DNA of 7,898 nucleotides from Nitrososphaerota archaeon (lineage in GTDB: Archaea; Thermoproteota; EX4484-205; JAAOZO01), in the NCBI GenBank assembly GCA_011605715.1, contig JAAOZO010000227.1:1-7898 (forward strand), written 5' to 3'. Made by a program: the position numbers and the translations under genes. This document shows, piece after piece, positions 1 through 5,729 of this stretch (position 1 is the first letter of the stretch; each line of letters starts with the position of its first letter). The notes under the pieces are model-generated. The model saw only the letters and a list, made by a program, of their open reading frames with translations, had not been told where the DNA came from and made no database searches.

Positions 1-1034
1 CCTGTTCCAAACAAAGCTATTTTTGTATCTTCGCTTATGGGCAGTGCGTTATTGTTCTTAAGAAGTATAACTCCTTCAGCACCAGCATCATAAGCTATTC
101 TTGCATGTGCATTAAGGTCTGGAGTGTTAGAGTAGCTATATCTTCTAAAGGATGGTGAGTTAATAAGTACTTTCAGTATGTTTCTCACGTTTCTGTTAAG
201 AACTTCTTCACCAAGTTTTCCTTCTCTAACAGCATTTATTATTTTTTCTACTTTATCTTCTCCTCCTGGCATTATCATATCATTTCCAGCTCTCATCTGT
301 TCTACTGGATTATTTCCTGCGCCCCAGTCTGTCATGACAAATCCTTGAAATCCCCAATCTTCCCTTAGAACTTTTGTTAGAAGCCATTCGTTTTGAGAAC
401 AGTATTTTCCGTTTAGCTTGTTGTAAGCACTCATTATAGCCCATGGCTTAGATTTCTTAGTAGCAATCTCAAAACCCTTAAGGTATATTTCTCTAAGTGC
501 CCTTTCTGAAACAACTGTATCAATAAATACACGGTTTGTTTCTTGATTGTTAGCAGCAAAATGTTTTAAACAAGCGCCAACTCCTTGTGATTGAACGCCA
601 CTTACAAAGGCAGCGGCCATTTCACCGGAGAGAAAAGGATCTTCTGAATAGTACTCAAAATTTCTGCCGCATAGAGGGTTTCTGTGAATATTCATGGCTG
701 GTGCAAGGAGTATGTCTACTCCATACTCTCGCACTTCTTCTCCCATGGCTCTTCCGACAGCTTCTAAGATGTTCTTGTTCCAAGTAGAAGCCAGCATGAT
801 TTCAACTGGAAATGCAGTAGCGTGATAAGTTCTATTGTCCCCCTCTCTTACTGGGTTTATTCTAAGGCCGGCCGGACCATCCGCAAGAACAACTGATGGT
901 ATGCCAAGTCTTTCTATCGAATGCGTCTCACCTGCAGCACCAGGTATTTTTGGGGGCGCTCCAATTCCCACAACGATTTTTGCTTTTTCTTCCAAAGTCA
1001 TACGAGAAACTATTTCATCGGCCTTCTCAGCCAT
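1..1034 (-). CDS. Glycoside hydrolase family 3 beta-glucosidase, N-terminal part (cut by window edge)
   Basis: The reverse strand reads open from ATG at 1034 to the window edge, giving 344 complete codons. GH3 enzymes release terminal beta-linked sugars, usually glucose, by a retaining two-step mechanism. The protein shows the family's N-terminal barrel in order: opening helix with MTLEEK (residues 12-17), substrate-binding ADGPAGLR (51-58), LAPAMNIHRNP (110-120), GRNFEYYSEDP (123-133), CLKHFAANNQE (155-165) and VMTDWG (233-238), where Asp236 should be the catalytic nucleophile. The second domain begins near GVILLKNNNALP (321-332). Its later part, with the likely acid/base residue and any fibronectin-like C-terminal domain, lies outside the window. 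The N-terminus is charged and has no signal peptide or membrane segment, suggesting a cytoplasmic enzyme that degrades imported oligosaccharides. An in-frame TTG at 1049 is an alternative start. The family call is firm; the exact sugar (glucoside or xyloside) is not decided by the sequence. Confidence 0.95.
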   Translation of the reverse strand, partial: MAEKADEIVSRMTLEEKAKIVVGIGAPPKIPGAAGETHSIERLGIPSVVLADGPAGLRINPVREGDNRTYHATAFPVEIMLASTWNKNILEAVGRAMGEEVREYGVDILLAPAMNIHRNPLCGRNFEYYSEDPFLSGEMAAAFVSGVQSQGVGACLKHFAANNQETNRVFIDTVVSERALREIYLKGFEIATKKSKPWAIMSAYNKLNGKYCSQNEWLLTKVLREDWGFQGFVMTDWGAGNNPVEQMRAGNDMIMPGGEDKVEKIINAVREGKLGEEVLNRNVRNILKVLINSPSFRRYSYSNTPDLNAHARIAYDAGAEGVILLKNNNALPISEDTKIALFGT

Positions 1035-1070
1035 CTTATCGAACCCCAAAAGGATAGTTAATCATTTATG

Positions 1071-1078
1071 TATTTAAG
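1071..1078 (-). promoter_or_regulatory. Probable TATA box of the GH3 gene
   Basis: The minus strand reads CTTAAATA here, inside an A/T-rich stretch (ACTTAAATACATAA). Archaeal TATA boxes are centred about 26-27 bases before the transcript start, which puts that start near 1048-1049. This leaves either a leader of about 14 bases before ATG 1034, or a leaderless transcript beginning at in-frame TTG 1049. No strong ribosome binding site precedes ATG 1034; the G-run at 1044-1047 is a weak match at best. Assignment is by pattern and position only. Confidence 0.5.
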
Positions 1079-1116
1079 TATTTTCTTGTTTAATGTTATT
1101 TCCACAAAAGTTCGTA

Positions 1117-1153
1117 TTAACTTAAGAGCAGTGTTTCTTTAAATCTTAGTTAA
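1117..1153. repeat. Imperfect inverted repeat (hairpin) in the divergent spacer
   Basis: The arms are TTAACTTAAGA (1117-1127) and TCTTAGTTAA (1144-1153). They pair over ten bases with one bulged T and enclose a 16-base loop. The left arm runs into TTAAGAGCAG (1122-1131), a ten-base word that recurs at 2312-2321 in another hairpin downstream of the epimerase gene. It could be a regulator-binding site or RNA structure. Low sequence complexity means chance pairing is also plausible. Confidence 0.35.
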
Positions 1154-1280
1154 AAAGCATTGATTTAATTAACTTCTAACTTGAAGACTTACTCAGAGGC
1201 TAAGCTTTCTGCGAAGCCATTAACTTGATGTTCTAAGATGAAATAGAATAAATCGAGAAAATGTAGGTCTCAGAGCAAAA

Positions 1281-1288
1281 CTTATGAA
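1281..1288 (+). promoter_or_regulatory. Weak TATA-like element before the epimerase gene
   Basis: CTTATGAA lies after an A-run (CAAAACTTATGAAG) and is centred about 33 bases before ATG 1318. A transcript start near 1311-1312 would give an almost leaderless mRNA. That agrees with the lack of any Shine-Dalgarno match before the ATG. The match to the archaeal TATA consensus is poor, so this is a tentative call made mainly from position. Confidence 0.3.
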
Positions 1289-1317
1289 GTCAAAAGAATA
1301 CTAAGTGCCAGATAACT

Positions 1318-2223
1318 ATGAAGATTTTAATAACAGGTGGTGCAGGCTTCATAGGTCACAATCTCTCTATCTACTTAGCTGACAAAGGCTATGAGATAGA
1401 AGTGCTAGACTCTCTTGAGAGGTCTTCTCAAAGAGCTATTGAAATCTTAAAGTCTAAAAATATAAAGGTAACAAGAATGGACGTAAGAGATAGAAAGCTT
1501 AAGGATAAGCTAAATAGCTTTGATGCTGTAGTTCACTGCGCAGCCTATATAGATGTTGAAGAATCTACAAAAAGGGCCTTGGACTACATAAACAACAACG
1601 TACTGGGGACTGCTTCTGTTGCTGAGGCATGTGTTTCATCAGGAGTTGAAAGACTTGTCTTTATCAGCTCTGCGGCAGTGTACGGAATTCCTAAGAAGCT
1701 TCCAATAAGAGAAGACCATCCTCTAAAACCAATATCGCCCTATGGCTTAAGCAAGCTTCTAGGTGAAAACATTGTAGAATACTATTCTTCAAAGCTTAAA
1801 ACAGTAGTGCTAAGGCTTTTCAATGTTTATGGACCTGGACAATCAAGCTATGCTGCTGTAATAAAAAATTTTTCTGAAAGGCTTTTAACAAATAAGCCTC
1901 CAATAATATTTGGAGATGGAAAGCAGACAAGAGACTTCATACACATAAAAGATGTATGTAGAGCAATTGAGCTTTCTTTAAAATCAGAATGTACTGGAGT
2001 GTTCAACATAGCTTCAGGAAGTCCAGTAAGCATAGAAGAGCTCGCACACCTTATGATAAGTATATCTGGTGTGAATGTTAGTCCTATTTATTCAAGTCCA
2101 AGACCAGGAGATATAGATAAAAGCTGGGCAGATATTACGAAGGCTAAAGAAGTTCTTGGTTTTGAACCAGAGGTAAGCCTTAAAGATGGGCTTAAGGATG
2201 TTCTAATTAAAACTAATACTTAA
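1318..2223 (+). CDS. NAD-dependent nucleotide-sugar epimerase (UDP-glucose 4-epimerase-like extended SDR)
   Basis: This 301-residue protein is a complete extended short-chain dehydrogenase/reductase. The N-terminal Rossmann fold shows GGAGFIG (residues 7-13) for NAD binding, followed by LDSLERSS, whose Asp31 should hold the NAD ribose. VVHCAAYIDVEES (71-83) and FISSAAVYG (115-123) are typical of the UDP-glucose 4-epimerase group. The catalytic pair is Tyr142 and Lys146 in SPYGLSKLLGE. LRLFNVYGPGQ (165-175) and the RDFIHIKD motif (205-212) mark the sugar-nucleotide-binding half. The length is slightly below that of bacterial GalE. The probable reaction is UDP-glucose/UDP-galactose interconversion or a related hexose epimerisation in the cytoplasm, supplying glycan synthesis; the substrate cannot be fixed from sequence. 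The ATG has no ribosome binding site, suggesting a leaderless or nearly leaderless transcript. The gene stands alone between two spacers. Confidence 0.9.
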   Translation: MKILITGGAGFIGHNLSIYLADKGYEIEVLDSLERSSQRAIEILKSKNIKVTRMDVRDRKLKDKLNSFDAVVHCAAYIDVEESTKRALDYINNNVLGTASVAEACVSSGVERLVFISSAAVYGIPKKLPIREDHPLKPISPYGLSKLLGENIVEYYSSKLKTVVLRLFNVYGPGQSSYAAVIKNFSERLLTNKPPIIFGDGKQTRDFIHIKDVCRAIELSLKSECTGVFNIASGSPVSIEELAHLMISISGVNVSPIYSSPRPGDIDKSWADITKAKEVLGFEPEVSLKDGLKDVLIKTNT

Positions 2224-2226
2224 CGC

Positions 2227-2246
2227 TGAAGGAGCTTCAAGTTTTT
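2227..2246 (+). terminator. Candidate terminator after the epimerase gene
   Basis: TGAAG (2227-2231) and CTTCA (2235-2239) pair around a GAG loop. Two A's and a G follow, then five T's at 2242-2246, starting about 20 bases after the stop codon. Archaeal termination depends mainly on T-tracts and this one is short, so termination may be partial. The position directly after a gene is the best support. Confidence 0.45.
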
Positions 2247-2290
2247 GAGAGAAACGCCAATTTAAATTAAGGGGTTAGCACTCCAATATT

Positions 2291-2454
2291 CAGAGGATTT
2301 TTACTTAAGGATTAAGAGCAGAAGCAACTTAGCCTTAAGAGAAGAGTAGACAACTGACGCTTGTTTTCCAACCAGATTCTCTCAATAGGGCTATAGATTC
2401 CTATCAGAGCGATGAAAAAGGCTGAAATGGCCTTAAGTTGATAGTCTCTCTTAA
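2291..2454 (+). ncRNA. Possible structured RNA in the spacer before the thr operon (unidentified)
   Basis: This stretch is dense in complementary segments. The strongest hairpin pairs 2304-2310 with 2333-2339 (CTTAAGG/CCTTAAG), skips one A, then pairs 2312-2316 with 2328-2332, leaving an 11-base loop. Next, 2348-2353 can pair with 2361-2366, and 2338-2343 with 2377-2382. CTATCA (2401-2406) pairs with TGATAG (2439-2444) around an inner stem AAGGC/GCCTT (2418-2422/2430-2434). TTAAGAGA (2335-2342) can alternatively pair with TCTCTTAA (2447-2454). A TATA-like AATTTAAATT at 2260-2269 would start a transcript near 2291. Rough G+C is about 38%, not lower than in the genes. It lies upstream of the thrC TATA box, so it is not part of that mRNA unless an earlier promoter reads through. 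It matches no RNA family I recognise. Confidence 0.3.
2304..2339. repeat. Twelve-base-pair hairpin with one bulge
   Basis: Arms 2304-2316 and 2328-2339 pair at 12 positions, including one T-G wobble, with A2311 bulged. The 11-base loop AGCAGAAGCAA can itself form two G-C pairs closed by AGAA. The left arm and loop contain the word TTAAGAGCAG (2312-2321), also found at 1122-1131 in the other spacer. It may be the 5' part of a structured RNA or a protein-binding palindrome. Confidence 0.45.
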
Positions 2455-2466
2455 AATGGAGAAACA

Positions 2467-2474
2467 TTTATATA
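2467..2474 (+). promoter_or_regulatory. TATA box of the threonine operon
   Basis: TTTATATA is essentially the archaeal TATA-box consensus. It is preceded by a purine-rich GGAGAAACA that can serve as the TFB recognition element. A start 26-28 bases beyond its centre falls at 2497-2498, exactly at or next to GTG 2498. It is the only strong TATA box upstream of thrC, and the tight downstream gene spacing implies that it drives all five operon genes. Confidence 0.75.
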
Positions 2475-2490
2475 CCCCGTATTTTAACTT

Positions 2491-3768
2491 TTGCGACGTG
2501 ACGAATATGCGCCAAACAGATTAGTGTGCTCAAAATGTTGTAAACAGTTTAATTTACTAGACAAAAGAGTACTTTGTGACTGCGGTGAACTTCTAGAAGT
2601 TAAACTTAACAAAGTTGCGCACAAGCTTTCATGGAGTTCATTTAAAAAGAGAAAGTTCAACTTATGGAGGTATAGGGAACTAATTCCCTTACCAAAAGAC
2701 GCAACCATTGTTACTATGGGCGAAGGTGGAACTCCTCTAATTTCTTCACATTCAATTTCCAAAGAACTCGGACTAAAAGAGCTCTTCATCAAGTTCGAAG
2801 GTTCTAATCCAACTGGAAGCTTTAAAGATAGAGGAATGAGCGTTGCAGTATCTTTCGCTAAATATTTAGGAGTAAAGTTAGTCATATGCGCCTCGACTGG
2901 AAACACTTCGTCTAGCATGTCTGCTTATGCAAGGAGAGCTGGAATCGAACCAATAATAGTGGTTCCAAGAGGGAAAGTAGCAAAGGGTAAGTTGTCGCAA
3001 AGCATCCTCTATGGCGCTACAACCATTGCAATTGAAGGAAATTTTGACGATGCATTACAAGTAATACTTCAAGCAAGCTCGTTGGGGCTGGTCTATCCCT
3101 TAAACTCAATTAATCCTTGGAGAATAGAGGGGCAAAAGACTGTTGCATTCGAAATAGTAGACGAACTTAACAAGGTTCCAGACTGGATAGCTTTACCAGT
3201 TGGAAATGCTGGAAATATTTCAGCAGTATGGAAAGGTCTTCTTGAACTAAAAAAGTTTGGCTTAGTAAAAGAAATTCCAAGGCTACTTGGAGTTCAAGCA
3301 AGTGGGGCTGCACCACTAGTAAATGCCTTTAGAAAGGGGCTTGAAGTACCAGAACCAATAAGCGATCCAGAAACTATAGCTACAGCAATAAGAATAGGAA
3401 ACCCAGCTAGTGGGAAGAGAGCATTAAAAGCGATAAAAGAAAGTAAAGGTTACCTTGTTGCAGTTAAGGATGAAGAAATCATAAAGGCGCAAAGGTTGTT
3501 AGCAAGACAAGAAGGAGTTGGAGTTGAACCTGCTAGCGCTGCTGCTGTTGCAGGAGTGCTAAATGCTGTTGGAGAAGGCATTGTAAAGAAGGATGAAAGT
3601 GTAGTTGCAATTGCAACAGGTCATGCTCTTAAGGATCCCGATACAAATTCTTCGCATGAATATTCTTTACTAAATGCTTTAAACGTCAACGAGGCAGTCG
3701 GCCTAATAAGAAATCTATCAAGCTTAAGTCTAAAAGAGGTGAAAGCTAATGCTTCCGTACAACCTTAA
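2491..3768 (+). CDS. thrC: Threonine synthase
   Basis: This PLP enzyme converts O-phosphohomoserine to threonine, the last step of the pathway. Numbered from TTG 2491 (425 residues), a zinc-ribbon-like start holds Cys13, Cys16, Cys29 and Cys31 (CxxC...CxC), common in archaeal threonine synthases. PLP-forming Lys112 lies in NPTGSFKDRG, STGNTSSS (135-142) should contact the substrate, GNAGNIS (238-244) grips the PLP phosphate, and ATGHALKDP closes the fold near 375-383. The start is uncertain. TTG 2491 has no ribosome binding site and lies upstream of the transcript start predicted from the TATA box. Its first arginines use CGA and CGT, although AGA/AGG dominate elsewhere. In-frame GTG 2524 would give a 414-residue protein beginning directly at the zinc ribbon. 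The 3' end overlaps thrB by 20 bases, implying translational coupling. The enzyme identity is secure. Confidence 0.95.
   Translation: MRRDEYAPNRLVCSKCCKQFNLLDKRVLCDCGELLEVKLNKVAHKLSWSSFKKRKFNLWRYRELIPLPKDATIVTMGEGGTPLISSHSISKELGLKELFIKFEGSNPTGSFKDRGMSVAVSFAKYLGVKLVICASTGNTSSSMSAYARRAGIEPIIVVPRGKVAKGKLSQSILYGATTIAIEGNFDDALQVILQASSLGLVYPLNSINPWRIEGQKTVAFEIVDELNKVPDWIALPVGNAGNISAVWKGLLELKKFGLVKEIPRLLGVQASGAAPLVNAFRKGLEVPEPISDPETIATAIRIGNPASGKRALKAIKESKGYLVAVKDEEIIKAQRLLARQEGVGVEPASAAAVAGVLNAVGEGIVKKDESVVAIATGHALKDPDTNSSHEYSLLNALNVNEAVGLIRNLSSLSLKEVKANASVQP
2498..2524 (+). CDS. Hypothetical eight-codon leader frame overlapping the thrC start
   Basis: GTG at 2498 coincides with the transcript start predicted from the TATA box at 2467-2474, so it could be a leaderless initiation codon. 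It opens a frame reading MTNMRQTD and ends with TAG at 2522-2524. The last G of that stop is the first base of GTG 2524, which is in the thrC frame. Two of the eight codons are threonine and there is an internal methionine, both end products of the pathway. Such a frame could couple or regulate thrC translation. A frame this short can arise by chance. Confidence 0.25.
   Translation: MTNMRQTD
3736..3742 (+). promoter_or_regulatory. Ribosome binding site of thrB
   Basis: GAGGTGA, a full match to the archaeal anti-Shine-Dalgarno, lies six bases before ATG 3749 and inside the thrC coding region. It fixes the thrB start despite the overlap between the two genes. Confidence 0.8.
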
Positions 3769-4714
3769 AGAAGTAGTAAGCGCTTCACTAAGAGTTGAAG
3801 CTCCAGCATCAATTGCAAACCTTGGTCCATGTTTTGATATTGCATCTGTTGCAATAAGTTCCTTCAAAGACGAAGTTGAAGTAAAAGTTGAGGAAGGAAA
3901 TGGTAATGTAGAAGTTGAAGTAGTAAACGAAACTCTGCCGGAGGGTAATCAAAATACTGCCTATGGTGCTGCAAAATCTCTAATTGAAAGTTACAACATT
4001 GATAACTTAGATGTTCTAATAAAAGTAAAGAAAGGGATTCCTGTTGCTGCTGGCTTAGGAAGTTCAGGAGCAACTGCTTCCGCGGTAACTTTTGGTCTTT
4101 CGAGACTGTTAAACATTAACTTGAGTGATGAAGAGATGGTTTACCACGCTGGTAATGGCGAATCTGTCGTGAGTGGAGCTCCGCACTATGATAATGTTTC
4201 AGCATCTCTTTTTGGAGGAATTGTTTTAGTAGATCCAAGTACTATGAAAGTCATAAAGCTGAACGCTCCAAACTTTTATCTTGCGTTAATTACTCCAAAA
4301 ATAAAGCTTGGTAACTTTAAGACTAAACTTGCCAGAGGCCTACTGCCAAACACTGTTGATTTAAGAACACACGTTGTTCAAAGTTTTCAAGTTGCAAGAT
4401 TAATAGTTGGCGTTCTTAACAACAACCTAAAGCTAATCGGAGAAGCTGCTTCCAGTGATTTTATTGTCGAAAAAGAAAGAAGCAAACTAATTCCATTTTA
4501 CTGGGAAGCAAAGAAACTAGCACTTTCAGAAGGTGCCCTAGGCTTCAATATATCTGGCGCAGGCCCAACAGTATTTGCAGTTTGTAGTAGCGAAAGCATT
4601 GCAAACAATGTTGCAAAAGCAGTCTCAGAATTTTTCATAGATCATGGCGTAGCTGCTTCTCGTTGCGTAACTACTCCAAGTCGATTTGGTGCAAAAATAG
4701 TTGGGAGGAGGTAG
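3749..4714 (+). CDS. thrB: Homoserine kinase (GHMP family)
   Basis: This 321-residue GHMP-family kinase phosphorylates homoserine with ATP to O-phosphohomoserine, the substrate of the enzyme encoded just upstream. The N-terminal strand carries APASIANLGPCFD (18-30), the family's substrate-side motif; the usual Gly of GPGFD is Cys28 here. The phosphate-binding loop is PVAAGLGSSGATA (98-110). HYDNVSASLFGG (146-157) matches the homoserine-kinase motif with its conserved Asp-Asn. GFNISGAGPTVFAV (265-278) is the C-terminal glycine-rich GHMP motif that separates this enzyme from unrelated ThrB types. The length is slightly above the common 300 residues. ATG 3749 is fixed by a strong ribosome binding site within thrC. 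The protein is soluble, with no signal peptide. The stop is followed after five bases by hom. Confidence 0.95.
   Translation: MLPYNLKEVVSASLRVEAPASIANLGPCFDIASVAISSFKDEVEVKVEEGNGNVEVEVVNETLPEGNQNTAYGAAKSLIESYNIDNLDVLIKVKKGIPVAAGLGSSGATASAVTFGLSRLLNINLSDEEMVYHAGNGESVVSGAPHYDNVSASLFGGIVLVDPSTMKVIKLNAPNFYLALITPKIKLGNFKTKLARGLLPNTVDLRTHVVQSFQVARLIVGVLNNNLKLIGEAASSDFIVEKERSKLIPFYWEAKKLALSEGALGFNISGAGPTVFAVCSSESIANNVAKAVSEFFIDHGVAASRCVTTPSRFGAKIVGRR
4707..4712 (+). promoter_or_regulatory. Ribosome binding site of hom
   Basis: GGAGGT, part of GGGAGGAGGT, ends seven bases before ATG 4720 and overlaps the end of thrB. It shows that translation starts at 4720. An in-frame ATG 57 bases upstream, at 4663, would add 19 residues not resembling the family and has no such site. 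Confidence 0.8.
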
Positions 4715-4719
4715 TTACA

Positions 4720-5727
4720 ATGAGTAAGGTTTTCTTGTGTGGCTTCGGGAACGTTGGAAGGGCTTTTATAAAGCTAATCCTTTCTAAGAGGGAGCTACTT
4801 GTAAAGCAAAACTACGACCTCAAAATTGTTGGAGTTATGGACTCAAATGGAGCCGCGCTAGATGCTGAAGGCTTTACCGAAGAAGACCTCTTTAGTCTAC
4901 TTAATGTAAGGAGAGGAGAGGTCTCTAGCGCTGAAAAAGGAAAAAGGGGAATTAGCTTTGAAGAAGCTTTAGCTGTAGCTCAGCCAAACATTGCTGTAAT
5001 AGTAACTCCAACTGTTTATTCTAAAGACAGTCCGGGAATCCGTCTTTCCTTAACTGCCTTAAAGAATGGTTGTAATGTTGTTACTGCTGACAAGTCTCCT
5101 GTAGCATTAATGTTCGAAGAAATGATGAAAGAATCTTCTAAAAGAAATCTAAAATTTAAGTACAAAGCAACTGTTATGGCTGGAACTCCAATAGTTGATA
5201 TGCTTTCTCAAATTAAGCTATACGATGTTGAAGAGATTGAAGGGATATTAAATGGTTCAACGAATTATATATTGACAAAAATTTCTAGAGATTTCTTATC
5301 TTTTGAAGAAGCTTTAGCCGATGCTAAAGCGTTAGGAATTCTTGAGTCTGATCCAAAACTAGACCTAGAGGGCTTGGATACTGCTGCCAAGCTTGTGATA
5401 GTTGCAAATACTTTAGGTTACAGTATGAAGATGGAAGAAGTGAGAAGAACTCCAATAACAAAGCAGGAAGAAAAAATAAAATCAATTTTGAAGAAAAATG
5501 AAGCTCCAAAGTACGTAGGTGTAATCAACTTTAATTTAAGAAAAGCTCAGGTAAAGCTTTCGAGGTATCCTTATTCAGATCCAATGAGCAATGTTAACGA
5601 TACACTTAACGCAATTAGAATAAAATCTTCTGTTAACAATATCTTTGTAGTTGGAAAGGGTGCTGGACCACTAGAGACTGCTCATGCTCTTCTTAGCGAT
5701 ATAGTGTCAATAATTAGAGGTGGTTAA
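4720..5727 (+). CDS. hom: Homoserine dehydrogenase (monofunctional, no ACT domain)
   Basis: The enzyme reduces aspartate semialdehyde to homoserine with NAD(P)H at the branch toward threonine and methionine. The 335-residue protein opens with a Rossmann motif (VFLCGFGNVGR, 4-14). VVTADKSP (120-127) corresponds to the family's VTANKxP, with Lys125 near the active site. LNGSTNYILTKI (177-188) is the core substrate-domain signature. ALGILESDPKLDLEGLDTAAK (204-224) holds the expected Glu209, Asp220 and Lys224. GKGAGPLETAHALLSDI (312-328) is the C-terminal dinucleotide-contact segment. The protein ends there, without the ACT domain that many bacterial forms use for threonine feedback. It is not fused to aspartate kinase, unlike enterobacterial ThrA, although the kinase gene follows after two bases. 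The start is chosen by its strong ribosome binding site. Confidence 0.95.
   Translation: MSKVFLCGFGNVGRAFIKLILSKRELLVKQNYDLKIVGVMDSNGAALDAEGFTEEDLFSLLNVRRGEVSSAEKGKRGISFEEALAVAQPNIAVIVTPTVYSKDSPGIRLSLTALKNGCNVVTADKSPVALMFEEMMKESSKRNLKFKYKATVMAGTPIVDMLSQIKLYDVEEIEGILNGSTNYILTKISRDFLSFEEALADAKALGILESDPKLDLEGLDTAAKLVIVANTLGYSMKMEEVRRTPITKQEEKIKSILKKNEAPKYVGVINFNLRKAQVKLSRYPYSDPMSNVNDTLNAIRIKSSVNNIFVVGKGAGPLETAHALLSDIVSIIRGG
5717..5722 (+). promoter_or_regulatory. Ribosome binding site of the aspartate kinase gene
   Basis: GAGGTG lies at the very end of hom, seven bases before ATG 5730, and overlaps the final codons. The junction reads GGTGGTTAAAGATG: binding site, stop, two bases, start. The next junction in the operon has almost the same layout. 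Confidence 0.8.
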
Positions 5728-5729
5728 AG

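Larger units (their letters stand above)
1035..1317. other. Divergent intergenic spacer between GH3 gene and epimerase gene
   Basis: This 283-base A/T-rich spacer separates two divergently transcribed genes. It should hold both promoters and any operator shared by them. The GH3 promoter candidate lies at 1071-1078 and a weak epimerase candidate at 1281-1288. An imperfect hairpin sits at 1117-1153. A smaller one at 1199-1218 pairs GGCT with AGCC and GC with GC around an AA/GA internal loop and a five-base loop. I see no tRNA, no CRISPR repeat and no convincing reading frame. Confidence 0.6.

Noticed and set aside
1034..1052. tRNA T-loop-like GGTTCGAT on the minus strand before the GH3 start
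   Set aside because: No matching T-stem, acceptor stem or anticodon arm can be drawn around it; it is part of the gene's 5' region.
587..1077. Plus-strand open frames opposite the GH3 gene (587-787 and 835-1077)
   Set aside because: They lie antisense to a well-supported GH3 coding region, encode low-complexity sequence with no recognisable domain, and have no promoter or ribosome binding site.
2408..2444. C/D box guide RNA (GCGATGA as C box, CTGA as D' box)
   Set aside because: Only six bases separate the two boxes, too few for a guide, and no good C' and final D box follow at the usual spacing.
2484..2918. 144-codon minus-strand open frame across the thrC 5' half
   Set aside because: It is antisense to the conserved zinc-ribbon and PLP-lysine regions of thrC, and its translation resembles no family. 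Codon bias in the real gene explains the absence of stops.
4663..4719. Extended start for homoserine dehydrogenase at ATG 4663
   Set aside because: It would overlap thrB by 52 bases and add 19 residues before the Rossmann strand. The strong ribosome binding site at 4707-4712 points to ATG 4720.
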